NCBI GenBank assembly: GCA_046330935.1
Contig: JAXLRU010000009.1
Location: 49,119-113,118, forward strand
Source: JAXLRU01 sp046330935
GTDB lineage: Bacteria > Actinomycetota > Actinomycetes > Actinomycetales > Kineosporiaceae
Direction of reading: 5' to 3'
DNA: 64,000 bases
Both the position numbers and the translations under genes were made by a program. The notes beneath the pieces were generated by a model. It did not search any database. It saw only the letters and a program-made list of their open reading frames with translations, and was not told the DNA's origin. Shown in pieces: positions 1 through 8,952 of this stretch; position 1 is the first letter of the stretch; the number at the start of each line of letters is the position of its first letter.

Positions 1-204
1 GCCGTGGAGGCGGGCGCGCGCTGGATGGTGGAGCGGCTCGCCGTCGTCCTGCAGGCGTCCCTGCTCGTCCGCCACGCCCCGCCGGCGGTCGTCACGGCGT
101 TCCTGGCCACCCGCGTGGCGGGTGGGGGCGGGTCGATGTTCGGCACGCTGCCGGTCGGCCGCAAGACGACGACGGCGATCGTCGAGCGCAGCCTGCCGCT
201 CTGA
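1..204 (+). CDS. Acyl-CoA dehydrogenase family protein, C-terminal end (5' truncated)
   Basis: The reading frame is open from the first base, so only the last 67 codons of the gene are present. The tail carries LALQASLLVRHAP-like sequence (here VVLQASLLVRHAP) followed by a GTLP segment, which resembles the C-terminal helix of acyl-CoA dehydrogenases of the AidB/DNA-alkylation-response subgroup. Those enzymes are FAD-dependent; the FAD and catalytic parts lie outside the window. The subgroup is inferred from this short tail only. Confidence 0.6.
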   Translation, partial: AVEAGARWMVERLAVVLQASLLVRHAPPAVVTAFLATRVAGGGGSMFGTLPVGRKTTTAIVERSLPL

Positions 205-265
205 GGCGGCGACACACCGTGAGCAATCACCCGAAACGGACGTCCTGACCCGGACACGTCGAGTC

Positions 266-285
266 GCCGGGTGGTTCTGCCCGGC
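266..285 (+). terminator. Weak hairpin downstream of the acyl-CoA dehydrogenase gene
   Basis: A 6-bp stem, GCCGGG pairing with CCCGGC across an 8-nt loop, lies 60 nt after the stop and before glgX. No T-tract follows. It may be a factor-independent terminator of the kind seen in high-GC genomes, or chance. Confidence 0.3.
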
Positions 286-329
286 AGGCACCAGAATGAC
301 CAGCACTGTTCCCGGAAATACGGATGGTC

Positions 330-2726
330 ATGGAGATCTGGCCTGGCACGCCCTACCCGCTCGGCGCCACGTTCGACGGCGCTGGCACGAACTTCGCTCT
401 CTTCTCGGAGGTGGCCCAGCGCGTCGAGCTGTGCCTGATCGACGAGCAGGGGCAGGAGGAGCGCGTCGAGCTCAGCGAGGTCGACGGCTTCGTGTGGCAC
501 GCCTACCTGCCCCGGGTCGGCCCGGGGCAGCGCTACGGCTTCCGGGTGCACGGCGCCTTCGAGCCGACCGCGGGCCACCGCTGCAACCCGGCGAAGCTGT
601 TGCTGGACCCCTACGCGAAGGCGATCGAGGGGCAGATCGACGGCGACGAGTCGCTGTTCTCGTACCGGTTCGGGGCGCCCGAGGAGTTCAACGACGACGA
701 CTCCCTCGGCCACACGATGCTCTCGGTCGTGGTGAACCCCTACTTCGACTGGGGCAACGACCGCGCGCCGCGCCGCGAGTACCACGAGACCGTGATCTAC
801 GAGGCCCACGTCAAGGGCCTCACGATGACCCACCCGGGCATCCCCGACGACATCCGCGGCACCTACGCGGCGATCGGCCACCCGAGCCTGATCCAGCACC
901 TGACCGACCTCGGCGTGACGGCGATCGAGCTGATGCCCGTGCACCAGTTCGTCCAGGACACGACGCTGCAGGCCAAGGGACTGTCGAACTACTGGGGCTA
1001 CAACACGATCGGCTTCTTCGCCCCGCACAACTCCTACTCCTCGGCGGGCCAGCGCGGCCAGCAGGTCCAGGAGTTCAAGGCGATGGTGCGCGCGCTGCAC
1101 GAGGCCGACATCGAGGTGATCCTCGACGTCGTCTACAACCACACGGCCGAGGGCAACCACATGGGCCCCACGCTGTGCTTCAAGGGCCTGGACAACGCGT
1201 CGTACTACCGGCTCGTCGACGGCGACAAGGCGCACTACTACGACACGACGGGCACGGGGAACTCCCTGCTCATGCGCAACCCGCACGTGCTGCAGCTGAT
1301 CATGGACTCGCTGCGGTACTGGGTCCTCGACATGCACGTCGACGGCTTCCGGTTCGACCTCGCCGCCACCCTGGCCCGCCAGTTCCACGAGGTCGACCGC
1401 CTGTCGGCCTTCTTCGACATCGTGCAGCAGGACCCGGTCGTCTCCCAGGTCAAGCTCATCGCCGAGCCGTGGGACGTCGGTGACGGCGGCTACCAGGTCG
1501 GCAACTTCCCGCCGTTGTGGACGGAGTGGAACGGCAAGTACCGCGACACCGTCCGCGATTTCTGGCGGGGCGAGCCGGCCACCCTCGGCGAGTTCGCGTC
1601 GCGGTTGACCGGCTCCAGCGACCTGTACCAGGACGACGGCCGGCACCCGATGGCGAGCATCAACTTCGTCGTGGCCCACGACGGGTTCACGCTGCGGGAC
1701 CTGGTGTCCTACAACGACAAGCACAACGACGCCAACGGCGAGGGCGGAGCCGACGGCGAGAGCCACAACCGCTCGTGGAACTGCGGCGTCGAGGGGGACA
1801 GCGACGACCCGACGGTGCTGAGCCTGCGCCGGCGTCAGGTGCGCAACTTCCTCACCACCCTGCTGCTCTCCCAGGGCGTGCCGATGATCGCCCACGGCGA
1901 CGAGATGTGGCGCAGTCAGGGCGGCAACAACAACGTCTACTGCCAGGACAACGAGACGGCGTGGGTGGACTGGGAGCTCGACGACCAGGCCAAGGACCTC
2001 CTCTCCTTCACCCGCCAGCTGGTGACCCTGCGCCGCGACCACCCCGTCTTCCGCCGGCGCCGGTTCTTCTCGGGCGAGGCCTTCAAGGGCGGCGAGAGCG
2101 AGGTCGGCGACATCGCCTGGTTCACCCCGCAGGGCACGCACATGGAACCCGAGGACTGGTCCAACGGGTTCGCGCGCGCGGTCATGGTGTTCCTCAACGG
2201 CGAGCGCCTGCTCTCCCCCGACAAGCGGGGCCGGCGCGTCGTCGACGACTCGTTCCTGCTCGTGTTCAACGCGCACTACGAGTCGCTGGAGTTCACGATC
2301 CCGCCGGCCGACTACGGCCGCGCCTGGTACGTGGAGCTCGACACGGCCGAGGACGAGGACGCCGTGGCCAACGACGGCGACGCGTTCGCGCCGGGCGACA
2401 TCATCACCATCGCTGCCCGGGCGGTGCTCGTGCTGCGCAGGCCCATGGACGTCAGCGAGCCCACCCGCAGCAGCGCGGCCGCCACCGGGACGCCCAACCT
2501 GCCCGCCAAGGCGCGTGCCGCCGACGCCGAGTCCACGCCCACCCCGCCGCAGGGCCGCCCGGCCGGGTCGGGCAAGACGCTGCCCCCGCCCACCCCCGCC
2601 CGCAAGCTCTCCCCGCCCAGGCCCGCCGTCTCCGCGACTCCGACACCGTCGTCGCCCCCACCGGCAGCGCCGGGTGCGGACGCAGCGGAACCCCAGCCGT
2701 CGGGCGAGGGGCAGGCGCCCGCGTGA
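330..2726 (+). CDS. glgX: Glycogen debranching enzyme GlgX
   Basis: GlgX hydrolyses alpha-1,6 branches of glycogen in the cytoplasm. The N-terminal CBM48-like part (EIWPGTPYPLG) is followed by a GH13 barrel with the four signature blocks: VILDVVYNH, GFRFDLAATL with the nucleophile Asp, LIAEPWD with the acid Glu, and FVVAHDGFTL. The protein is 798 residues. After the usual end (about residue 700) there is a Pro/Ala-rich tail of roughly 95 residues, unusual for the family. ATG at 330 gives the family's usual MEIWPG start; an in-frame ATG two codons upstream at 324 is the alternative. The stop overlaps the treY start (GTGA), so glgX and treY are translationally coupled, linking debranching to trehalose formation. 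Confidence 0.95.
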   Translation: MEIWPGTPYPLGATFDGAGTNFALFSEVAQRVELCLIDEQGQEERVELSEVDGFVWHAYLPRVGPGQRYGFRVHGAFEPTAGHRCNPAKLLLDPYAKAIEGQIDGDESLFSYRFGAPEEFNDDDSLGHTMLSVVVNPYFDWGNDRAPRREYHETVIYEAHVKGLTMTHPGIPDDIRGTYAAIGHPSLIQHLTDLGVTAIELMPVHQFVQDTTLQAKGLSNYWGYNTIGFFAPHNSYSSAGQRGQQVQEFKAMVRALHEADIEVILDVVYNHTAEGNHMGPTLCFKGLDNASYYRLVDGDKAHYYDTTGTGNSLLMRNPHVLQLIMDSLRYWVLDMHVDGFRFDLAATLARQFHEVDRLSAFFDIVQQDPVVSQVKLIAEPWDVGDGGYQVGNFPPLWTEWNGKYRDTVRDFWRGEPATLGEFASRLTGSSDLYQDDGRHPMASINFVVAHDGFTLRDLVSYNDKHNDANGEGGADGESHNRSWNCGVEGDSDDPTVLSLRRRQVRNFLTTLLLSQGVPMIAHGDEMWRSQGGNNNVYCQDNETAWVDWELDDQAKDLLSFTRQLVTLRRDHPVFRRRRFFSGEAFKGGESEVGDIAWFTPQGTHMEPEDWSNGFARAVMVFLNGERLLSPDKRGRRVVDDSFLLVFNAHYESLEFTIPPADYGRAWYVELDTAEDEDAVANDGDAFAPGDIITIAARAVLVLRRPMDVSEPTRSSAAATGTPNLPAKARAADAESTPTPPQGRPAGSGKTLPPPTPARKLSPPRPAVSATPTPSSPPPAAPGADAAEPQPSGEGQAPA

Positions 2727-5281
2727 GCGCGACGTCACGCCCCGACGTCGTGCCGGTCTCGACCTACCGGGTCCAGGTCCAACCCGGGTTCGGCTTCGAC
2801 GACGTGGCGGGCATCGCGCCGTACCTGCGGGACCTGGGCGTCACCCACGTCTACCTCTCCCCCGTGCTGCAGCCCGTCCCGGGCTCGACCCACGGGTACG
2901 ACGTCGTCGACCACACCCAGCTCAACGCGGAGGCCGGGGGCCTGGAGGCGTTCGAGCGGATGGCCGGGCGCCTGCGGGAGCTCGGGCTCGGCGCGGTCGC
3001 CGACGTCGTGCCCAACCACATGGCGGTCCCGACGCCGGTCCGCCGCAACCGCGCGCTGTGGTCGGTGCTGCGGGACGGCCCGGGGTCGCCGTACGCGCGC
3101 TGGTTCGACGTCGACTGGTCGGTGCCCTCGCGTGCGCTGCTCATGCCGATCCTGGGCGATCGCATCGGGCGGGTGGTCCGCGAGGGCCAGCTGACGTTGG
3201 ACCGCACCGGCCCGGAGCCCGTGCTGCGCTACTTCGACCACGAGTTCCCGGTGCGGCCTGGGACGGAGGACCTGCCGCTGGAGGAGCTCGTCGAGCGGCA
3301 GTGGTACCGGCTGGCCTGGTGGCGCATCGGCGACGAGGAGCTCAACTACCGCCGGTTCTTCGACGTGGGCACGCTCGCGGCGATCCGGGTGGAGGACCCC
3401 GCCGTCTTCGACGCCACCCACGAGCTGCTCCTGCGGCTGATCGAACGGGGGGACCTGCAGGGCCTGCGGATCGACCACCCCGACGGCCTGGCCGACCCGC
3501 GCGGATACGTGCGGCGCCTCGACGAGGCCACCGGCGGCGCCTGGGTCGTCGTGGAGAAGATCCTCGAGGGCGAGGAGGACCTGCCCGAGGACTGGCCGTG
3601 TGCGGGGACGACCGGCTACGACGCCCTGTGGCGGATCGGCGGACTCTTCGTGGAGCCCGCCGGCGCGGGCCCCCTCACGTCCCTGCTGATCGAGCAGACC
3701 GGCCTGACCCCCGACCTCGACGAGGTGGTCGAGCAGGCCAAGCGCGACGTCGTCGCGCACGGGCTGCACGCCGAGGTGAACCGGCTCGTGGACCTCCTCG
3801 TCGACATCTGCAGCGAGGACCTCGACCTGCGCGACCACCCCCGCCGCCACCTCGAGCTCGCGGTCACCGAACTGCTGGTGGCCTTCGAGCGGTACCGGGC
3901 CTACGTCGTCCCCGGGGAGCCGGTGCCGCCGGAGTCCGTCGAGGTCGTGGACCGGGCGGTGGCGACCGCGAAGGAACGCGTGCCGGAGGAGGTGCGCGAG
4001 GCGGTCGACGTCGTCCGCGGGCTGGTCCTGGACCTTCCGACCGGGTCGGGCCCCGTGGGTGGGCGGGACGCGGCCTGGCGGCGGGAGCTGGTGGTGCGTT
4101 TCCAGCAGACCTGCGGACCGGTCATGGCCAAGGGCATCGAGGACACGGCCTTCTACCGCTGGCACCGGCTGATCTCGCTCAACGAGGTGGGCGCCGACCC
4201 GCGCGTCGTCGGGGTGGCACCGGAGGAGTTCCACGGCTACTGCTCCCACCGGCACCGCACCCGCCCGTTGACCATGACGACGCTGTCGACGCACGACACG
4301 AAGCGCTCCGAGGACGTGCGGGCGCGGATCGGCGCCATCAGTGAGCTGACGGAGCCGTGGGCGGAGGCCGTGCGCGGCTGGTCCGAGGCGGCCGCGAAGT
4401 ACCGGTCGTCGCAGGGATGGCCGGACCCGCCCACGACCTACCTGCTCTGGCAGACGCTCGTGGGGCTGTGGCAGGGCGGGCCCCCCGACGAAGAACGCGT
4501 GCAGCGCTACCTGGAGAAGGCCACCCGCGAGGCCAAGCTCCACACGTCCTGGACCAGCCCCGATCCCGTGTTCGACGAAGCCACTCGATCGTTCGTGTCG
4601 CTGGTCCTGGCCAACACCGAGCTGGTGGAGTCGCTGGGCGCCTTCGCCGCGCGCCTCGATGGGCCGGGCGAGGTCACCCTCCTGGGTCAGAAGCTCGTCC
4701 AGCTCACGATGCCGGGCGTCCCCGACGTCTACCAGGGCACGGAGACGGTGTCGCTGACGCTGGTCGACCCCGACAACCGGGCGCCTGTCGACGTCGCTCG
4801 GGCCGCGGCGCTGCTGGCCGACCTCGACGCGGGCAAGGCGCCCGAGGACGTCGACGGGCGCAAGCTCCTCGTCACCTCCAGGGCGCTGCGGGTGCGCCGG
4901 GAGCATCCCGAGTGGTTCGTCGGTGCCGAGGCCACGTACAGCCCGCTGCCGACGTCCACCGGCAACGCCGTCGCCTTCGCCCGCGGTGACGCCTCGGGAG
5001 CGCAGGCGATCACGGTGGTGACGCGGCTGCCGGTCGCCCTGGAGCGGCGTGGCGGCTGGGCGGAGCACAGCGTGGCGCTGCCCGAGGGGCGCTGGCGCGA
5101 CGTGTTGACCGGGCGCGCGGTGGACGGCGGCTCCTGCGCCCTGGCATCCCTGCTCCTCGACCTGCCCGTGGCCCTGCTCGTTCGGGACACCTCCTCCGAT
5201 GCCGCAGGGGGCGAGCAGGAACAGGACGCGTCGGCCTCCGCGGGTGAGGACACGCGCGGATCCACGGGCTGGCCGGGCTGA
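2723..5281 (+). CDS. treY: Malto-oligosyltrehalose synthase TreY
   Basis: TreY isomerises the reducing-end alpha-1,4 bond of maltodextrins to an alpha,alpha-1,1 bond, the first step of the TreY-TreZ trehalose route. The 852-residue product opens with PVSTYRVQVQPGFGFDD and carries the GH13 blocks ADVVPNHM, LRIDHPDGLADP (nucleophile Asp), VVVEKILEGEE (acid Glu) and LSTHDTKRSEDVRAR, with the long insertions typical of TreY. GTG at 2723 overlaps the glgX stop. The same frame is open far upstream inside glgX, but that part is antiparallel-looking noise. TreZ, the next enzyme, is encoded at 7033, separated by two minus-strand genes. Confidence 0.95.
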   Translation: MSATSRPDVVPVSTYRVQVQPGFGFDDVAGIAPYLRDLGVTHVYLSPVLQPVPGSTHGYDVVDHTQLNAEAGGLEAFERMAGRLRELGLGAVADVVPNHMAVPTPVRRNRALWSVLRDGPGSPYARWFDVDWSVPSRALLMPILGDRIGRVVREGQLTLDRTGPEPVLRYFDHEFPVRPGTEDLPLEELVERQWYRLAWWRIGDEELNYRRFFDVGTLAAIRVEDPAVFDATHELLLRLIERGDLQGLRIDHPDGLADPRGYVRRLDEATGGAWVVVEKILEGEEDLPEDWPCAGTTGYDALWRIGGLFVEPAGAGPLTSLLIEQTGLTPDLDEVVEQAKRDVVAHGLHAEVNRLVDLLVDICSEDLDLRDHPRRHLELAVTELLVAFERYRAYVVPGEPVPPESVEVVDRAVATAKERVPEEVREAVDVVRGLVLDLPTGSGPVGGRDAAWRRELVVRFQQTCGPVMAKGIEDTAFYRWHRLISLNEVGADPRVVGVAPEEFHGYCSHRHRTRPLTMTTLSTHDTKRSEDVRARIGAISELTEPWAEAVRGWSEAAAKYRSSQGWPDPPTTYLLWQTLVGLWQGGPPDEERVQRYLEKATREAKLHTSWTSPDPVFDEATRSFVSLVLANTELVESLGAFAARLDGPGEVTLLGQKLVQLTMPGVPDVYQGTETVSLTLVDPDNRAPVDVARAAALLADLDAGKAPEDVDGRKLLVTSRALRVRREHPEWFVGAEATYSPLPTSTGNAVAFARGDASGAQAITVVTRLPVALERRGGWAEHSVALPEGRWRDVLTGRAVDGGSCALASLLLDLPVALLVRDTSSDAAGGEQEQDASASAGEDTRGSTGWPG

Positions 5282-5288
5282 TCACGAT

Positions 5289-5328
5289 CGGCGCCGACGC
5301 CACCGCTCACCCGGTGGCGTCGGCGCCG
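5289..5328. terminator. Bidirectional terminator hairpin between treY and the phosphatase gene
   Basis: A perfect 17-bp stem (CGGCGCCGACGCCACCG with its complement) encloses a 6-nt loop. It starts 7 nt after the treY stop. The stop codon of the convergent phosphatase gene lies in the loop, so the distal arm also codes for the last residues of that protein. Position between convergent genes suggests termination in both directions. Confidence 0.75.
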
Positions 5329-5753
5329 AACCGCCGCACGAAGCGGTGCTGCCAGGGCATCTCCACCGCTCGCGGGTGGTACCCCTGACGCACGAACCGC
5401 ACGGCCTGATCGGGCGGGACGCCGTCGAGGATCGCGAGACAGGCCAGCGCGGTGCCGGTGCGGCCACGAGCCCCCATGCAGGCGATCTCGACGCGCTCCT
5501 CGCCGCACCGGCCCAGCGCCTCCTCCAGGGCCGCCCTCGCGTCGGACGGGTCGGTGGGCAGCCAGAAGTCGGGCCAGCGCACCCAGCGCAGCCGACTGCC
5601 GCCCTGCCATCGCGGCGGGCGACCCAGCAGCACCACCGACAGGTGCGCCTCCTGGCGCGGCACCGGCTCGGAGTGGAGGCTGCGGCCCCGCACCCGCCGC
5701 CCGCTGGGCAGCACCAGCACCCCGGGCAGGCCCGCCTGCCACTGTCCGTTCAC
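5307..5753 (-). CDS. Protein-tyrosine-phosphatase family protein
   Basis: The 148-residue protein carries a CX5R phosphatase loop, CMGARGRTG, with Cys92 as nucleophile and Arg98 as phosphate binder, and an upstream WPDF segment at about residue 61 that could supply the general-acid Asp. The His that usually precedes the catalytic Cys is Ala here. It is most like small actinobacterial dual-specificity or tyrosine phosphatases; the substrate is unknown. GTG at 5753 was chosen because a GGGGAGGGGG ribosome site sits just upstream and it begins 25 nt after the ppk2 stop. It probably forms an operon with ppk2, which may point to phosphate-linked signalling, but this is inference. Confidence 0.75.
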   Translation of the reverse strand: MNGQWQAGLPGVLVLPSGRRVRGRSLHSEPVPRQEAHLSVVLLGRPPRWQGGSRLRWVRWPDFWLPTDPSDARAALEEALGRCGEERVEIACMGARGRTGTALACLAILDGVPPDQAVRFVRQGYHPRAVEMPWQHRFVRRFGADATG

Positions 5754-5778
5754 CGCCGCCCCCTCCCCTGCCGCTTCG

Positions 5779-6915
5779 TCAGCTGTGCGCGAGGCGGGCC
5801 AGCTCGGCCTCGACATCGAAGTCGGCGGCCGGCCACTGCGGGTCGATCGCCTCCAGAGCAGCCAGGAGCAGGTGCTGCACGGCCCAGCGCGCGTACCACT
5901 TGTGGTCGGCGGGGACGACGTACCAAGGCGCGGCCTCCGTCGAGCACTTCGTCAGGGCCGCCTGATACGCCTCCTGGTAGGCGGGCCACAGCGCCCGCTC
6001 GTCGAGGTCGCGGGGGTTGTACTTCCAGTACTTGTCCGGGCGGTTCAGCCGCTCCTCCAGCCTCGCCTTCTGCTCCTGCGGGCTCACGTGCAGCATGACC
6101 TTCACCAGCGTGGTGCCCTTGGCCGCCAGCCCCGCTTCGAAACGGTTGATGGTGGCGTACCGGCGAGCCCACACCGCCCGCGGCACGAGATCGTGGACGC
6201 GCACCACGAGCACGTCCTCGTAGTGGGAACGGTCGAACACCCCGATCTCCCCCGCGCCCGGCAGCGCCTGCCGGATGCGCCAGAGGAAGTCGTGCGCGCG
6301 TTCGACGGGCGTGGGCGCCTTGAACGCGGTGTGGTTCACACCCTGAGGGTCCACGGCGCCGACGACATGGCGCACGATGCCGCCCTTGCCCGAGGTGTCC
6401 ATGCCCTGCACGACCAGGAGCACCCGCCGCTGGTCGCCTCCCTTGGCCGCCGCGAAGAGCCGCTCCTGGAGGTCCGACAGGCGCTCGGCGCCTTCGGCCA
6501 AGGCCCGGTCGGCGTCGTCGTGGTCCCCCACGAAGCCGGGGGTGGAGCCGGGATCGACGGAGGCGAGGTCGAAGCCGGGGCCGACCCGCAGCAGGTCGGC
6601 CACCGTGGCGGGGGTCAGCGCGGGCGCGCCACGATGCGAGAGCTGCTCCACCGCAGCGGCCCGGTCGGGTGCGGTCGCGACCACGCGAGGCCCGGCAGCG
6701 GTGCCCCTGGCCTTCGCGCTGCCCTTCGGCTTCGCGCTGCTCTTCGGCTTCGCGCTGCCCTTCGGCTTCGCGTCGGCCTTCGGCTTCGCGCTGATCTTCC
6801 GCCCGGCGCTCCCCTTCGACGCCGCGCTGCGCTTCGGCTCGCCGCTGCTGCTCGCCTTCTGGCCCTTCGCGGGGGTCTTGCCGGACCTGCTGGCCTTGTC
6901 GCTCTTCTTCGCCAT
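5779..6915 (-). CDS. ppk2: Polyphosphate kinase 2 (PPK2) family phosphotransferase with lysine-rich N-terminal tail
   Basis: PPK2 enzymes move phosphate between polyphosphate and nucleotides. The core (about residues 100-378) has Walker A GMDTSGKGG at 171-179, a Walker B-like FDRSHYEDV and a lid with RLNRPDKYWKYN. The first 75 residues are unlike the family: very rich in Lys, Ala, Ser and Pro, with six-residue repeats of SAKPKG type encoded by an 18-bp DNA repeat. This resembles histone-H1-like tails of some actinobacterial proteins and could bind nucleic acid or polyphosphate (inference). ATG at 6915 is followed at once by the basic tail; an in-frame ATG at 6933 is possible. Transcribed divergently from treZ and together with the phosphatase gene. 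Confidence 0.9.
   Translation of the reverse strand: MAKKSDKASRSGKTPAKGQKASSSGEPKRSAASKGSAGRKISAKPKADAKPKGSAKPKSSAKPKGSAKARGTAAGPRVVATAPDRAAAVEQLSHRGAPALTPATVADLLRVGPGFDLASVDPGSTPGFVGDHDDADRALAEGAERLSDLQERLFAAAKGGDQRRVLLVVQGMDTSGKGGIVRHVVGAVDPQGVNHTAFKAPTPVERAHDFLWRIRQALPGAGEIGVFDRSHYEDVLVVRVHDLVPRAVWARRYATINRFEAGLAAKGTTLVKVMLHVSPQEQKARLEERLNRPDKYWKYNPRDLDERALWPAYQEAYQAALTKCSTEAAPWYVVPADHKWYARWAVQHLLLAALEAIDPQWPAADFDVEAELARLAHS
6722..6847. repeat. 18-bp tandem repeat inside ppk2 coding SAKPKG-type hexapeptides
   Basis: Seven consecutive 18-nt units are visible, the first four nearly identical (CCCTTCGGCTTCGCGCTG at 6722-6739, then 6740, 6758 and 6776) and the next three degenerate. On the minus strand each unit encodes a variant of SAKPKG. 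In-frame unit gain or loss would change tail length without breaking the enzyme. Confidence 0.85.
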
Positions 6916-7032
6916 GCGGGAATGGTGGCGCATCTGCCGGGGACGCACCGCCCCGACGCGCCTCGAGATCGAAGCGCGCACGCAGGGTGACCTCCGCGCG
7001 ACGCCTCGCTGTCTGTGTGGCACGTTGACGGT

Positions 7033-8847
7033 ATGCACCGGTTCCGCGTCTGGGCGCCGTCCGCCTCCTCCGTCACCCTCGTCCTGTCCGGCGGTCCCGC
7101 CGCCGGTTGCGCCGCACCCATGGAGCGCGACGACGGCGGATGGTGGGGTCTGGACGTCGAGGACGCGGGGCCGGGAACCGACTACGCGTTCCGGCTCGGC
7201 GAGGACGAGCCCGCCCTGCCCGACCCGCGCAGCGCCTGGCAGCCCGAGGGGGTCCACGGGCCGAGCCGCGTGGTCGACCTCGCCGACTACGACTGGCGGG
7301 CCGACTGGCAGGGCCGCGGCGGGCTGGGGGCGGTCTTCTACGAGCTGCACGTGGGCACCTTCACCCCCGAGGGCACCCTCGACGCCGCGGTCGACCGGCT
7401 CGACCACCTCGTCGACCTCGGCGTCGACGTCGTCGAGCTGATGCCCGTGGCCGGCTTCGACGGGCGCTGGGGCTGGGGCTACGACGGTGTCGACCTGTAC
7501 GCCGTCCACGACCCGTACGGCGGCCCCGAGGCCCTGCAACGGTTCGTCGACGAGGCCCACCTGCGCGGCCTGGCCGTCTGTCTCGACGTCGTCTACAACC
7601 ACCTGGGCCCGAGCGGCAACTACCTGTCCCGCTTCGGGCCCTACTTCACCGACCGGCACGACACGCCCTGGGGCCCCGCGGTCAACCTCGACGACGAGGG
7701 CAGCCACGAGGTGCGCCGCTGGATCTGCGACAACGCGCTGCGCTGGCTGCGGGACTTCCGGATCGACGCCCTGCGCCTGGACGCCGTCCACGCCCTCGTC
7801 GACGACTCGCCCCGGCACCTGCTGCAGCAGCTGTCCGACGAGGTCGCCGAGGCGTCCCGAGAGCTCGGTCGGCCCCTGGCGCTGATCGCCGAGAGCGACC
7901 TGAACCAGCCGCGCATGATCGAGCCGGTGGCCGAGGGCGGCCTCGGCATGACCGCCCAGTGGAGCGACGACTTCCACCACGCGCTGCACTCGCTGCTGAC
8001 CGGCGAGCAGGAGGGCTACTACTGCGACTTCGGCGGCACGGCGGTCCTCGCCCGCTGCCTGACGCGGGTGTTCCGGCACGCCGGGGACCTGTCGACGTTC
8101 CGCGGCCAGGTGTGGGGAGCTCCCGTCGATCCGGCGCGTCACCGGGGGCACCGCTTTCTCGGCTACAGCCAGGACCACGACCAGGTGGGCAACCGCGCCG
8201 TGGGCGACCGACTCAGCGCCTCGCTCGCGCCCGGCCGCCTCGCGGCCGCGGCTGCCCTGGTGCTCACGTCGCCGTTCACGCCGATGCTGTTCATGGGCGA
8301 GGAGTGGGGCGCGCGCACCCCCTGGCAGTTCTTCACCGACTTCCCCGACCCGCAGCTCGCGGCCGCGGTGCGCGACGGGCGTCGCAGCGAGTTCTCCCGC
8401 CACGGCTGGGACGCCGAGGACATCCCCGACCCGCAGGATCCTGCCACCCGCGAGCGCAGCGTCCTGGACTGGGCCGAGGTCGGCAAGCCCGAGCACGAAC
8501 GTCTGCTGGGCTGGTACCGCGACCTGCTCACCCTGCGCCGAGCCGAGGCCGACCTGCGCGACGACGACCTCGCCGCCGTCCGCGTCGACGCCGGTGGGAC
8601 GTGGGTCGTGGTGCACAGGGGTGGTTTCGCGGTCGCCGTGAACCTCGCCCCGGCCCCTGCGACGCTGCGGTGGCAGGTGGAGGGCGAGCCACCCGCGCCC
8701 GGCGCCGACGTGGTGCTCGCCTGGGACACCGCGACCGTGGTGCCCGACGGCGTGCTCCTGCCCGGCCAGTCGGTGGCCGTCCTGCGGCGCCACCGGGCCG
8801 CGACCGGTTCGGCCGACACGGCGGCGCCCCCGGTCGACGAGGGGTAA
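7033..8847 (+). CDS. treZ: Malto-oligosyltrehalose trehalohydrolase TreZ
   Basis: TreZ releases trehalose from the TreY product by cleaving the adjacent alpha-1,4 bond. The 604-residue protein has an N-terminal CBM48-like domain (HRFRVWAPSASSVTLV), a GH13 barrel with LDVVYNHLGPSGNYL, DALRLDAVHAL (nucleophile Asp), LIAESDLNQ (acid Glu) and SQDHDQVGNR, and a short C-terminal beta domain. ATG at 7033 is the family-like start; a GTG six codons upstream is in frame. It stands alone on the plus strand, divergent from ppk2, completing the glgX-treY-treZ set within 8.5 kb. Confidence 0.95.
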   Translation: MHRFRVWAPSASSVTLVLSGGPAAGCAAPMERDDGGWWGLDVEDAGPGTDYAFRLGEDEPALPDPRSAWQPEGVHGPSRVVDLADYDWRADWQGRGGLGAVFYELHVGTFTPEGTLDAAVDRLDHLVDLGVDVVELMPVAGFDGRWGWGYDGVDLYAVHDPYGGPEALQRFVDEAHLRGLAVCLDVVYNHLGPSGNYLSRFGPYFTDRHDTPWGPAVNLDDEGSHEVRRWICDNALRWLRDFRIDALRLDAVHALVDDSPRHLLQQLSDEVAEASRELGRPLALIAESDLNQPRMIEPVAEGGLGMTAQWSDDFHHALHSLLTGEQEGYYCDFGGTAVLARCLTRVFRHAGDLSTFRGQVWGAPVDPARHRGHRFLGYSQDHDQVGNRAVGDRLSASLAPGRLAAAAALVLTSPFTPMLFMGEEWGARTPWQFFTDFPDPQLAAAVRDGRRSEFSRHGWDAEDIPDPQDPATRERSVLDWAEVGKPEHERLLGWYRDLLTLRRAEADLRDDDLAAVRVDAGGTWVVVHRGGFAVAVNLAPAPATLRWQVEGEPPAPGADVVLAWDTATVVPDGVLLPGQSVAVLRRHRAATGSADTAAPPVDEG

Positions 8848-8952
8848 TCGGAGGGAAACGCCGGGGCGCCCCGAGCCGTCACGAGCCCGTGGCAGGATCC
8901 GGGCGTCGAATCGCCGCGGGGCTCCCCCGCCTGACGGACCGATGAGGTGGAC

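Noticed and set aside
2735..5068. A 777-codon minus-strand frame antisense to treY
   Set aside because: treY has all GH13 motifs on the other strand; the antisense product has no recognisable domain.
6722..6847. Short regularly spaced repeats considered as a CRISPR array
   Set aside because: Units are contiguous 18-mers without spacers and lie inside the ppk2 reading frame.
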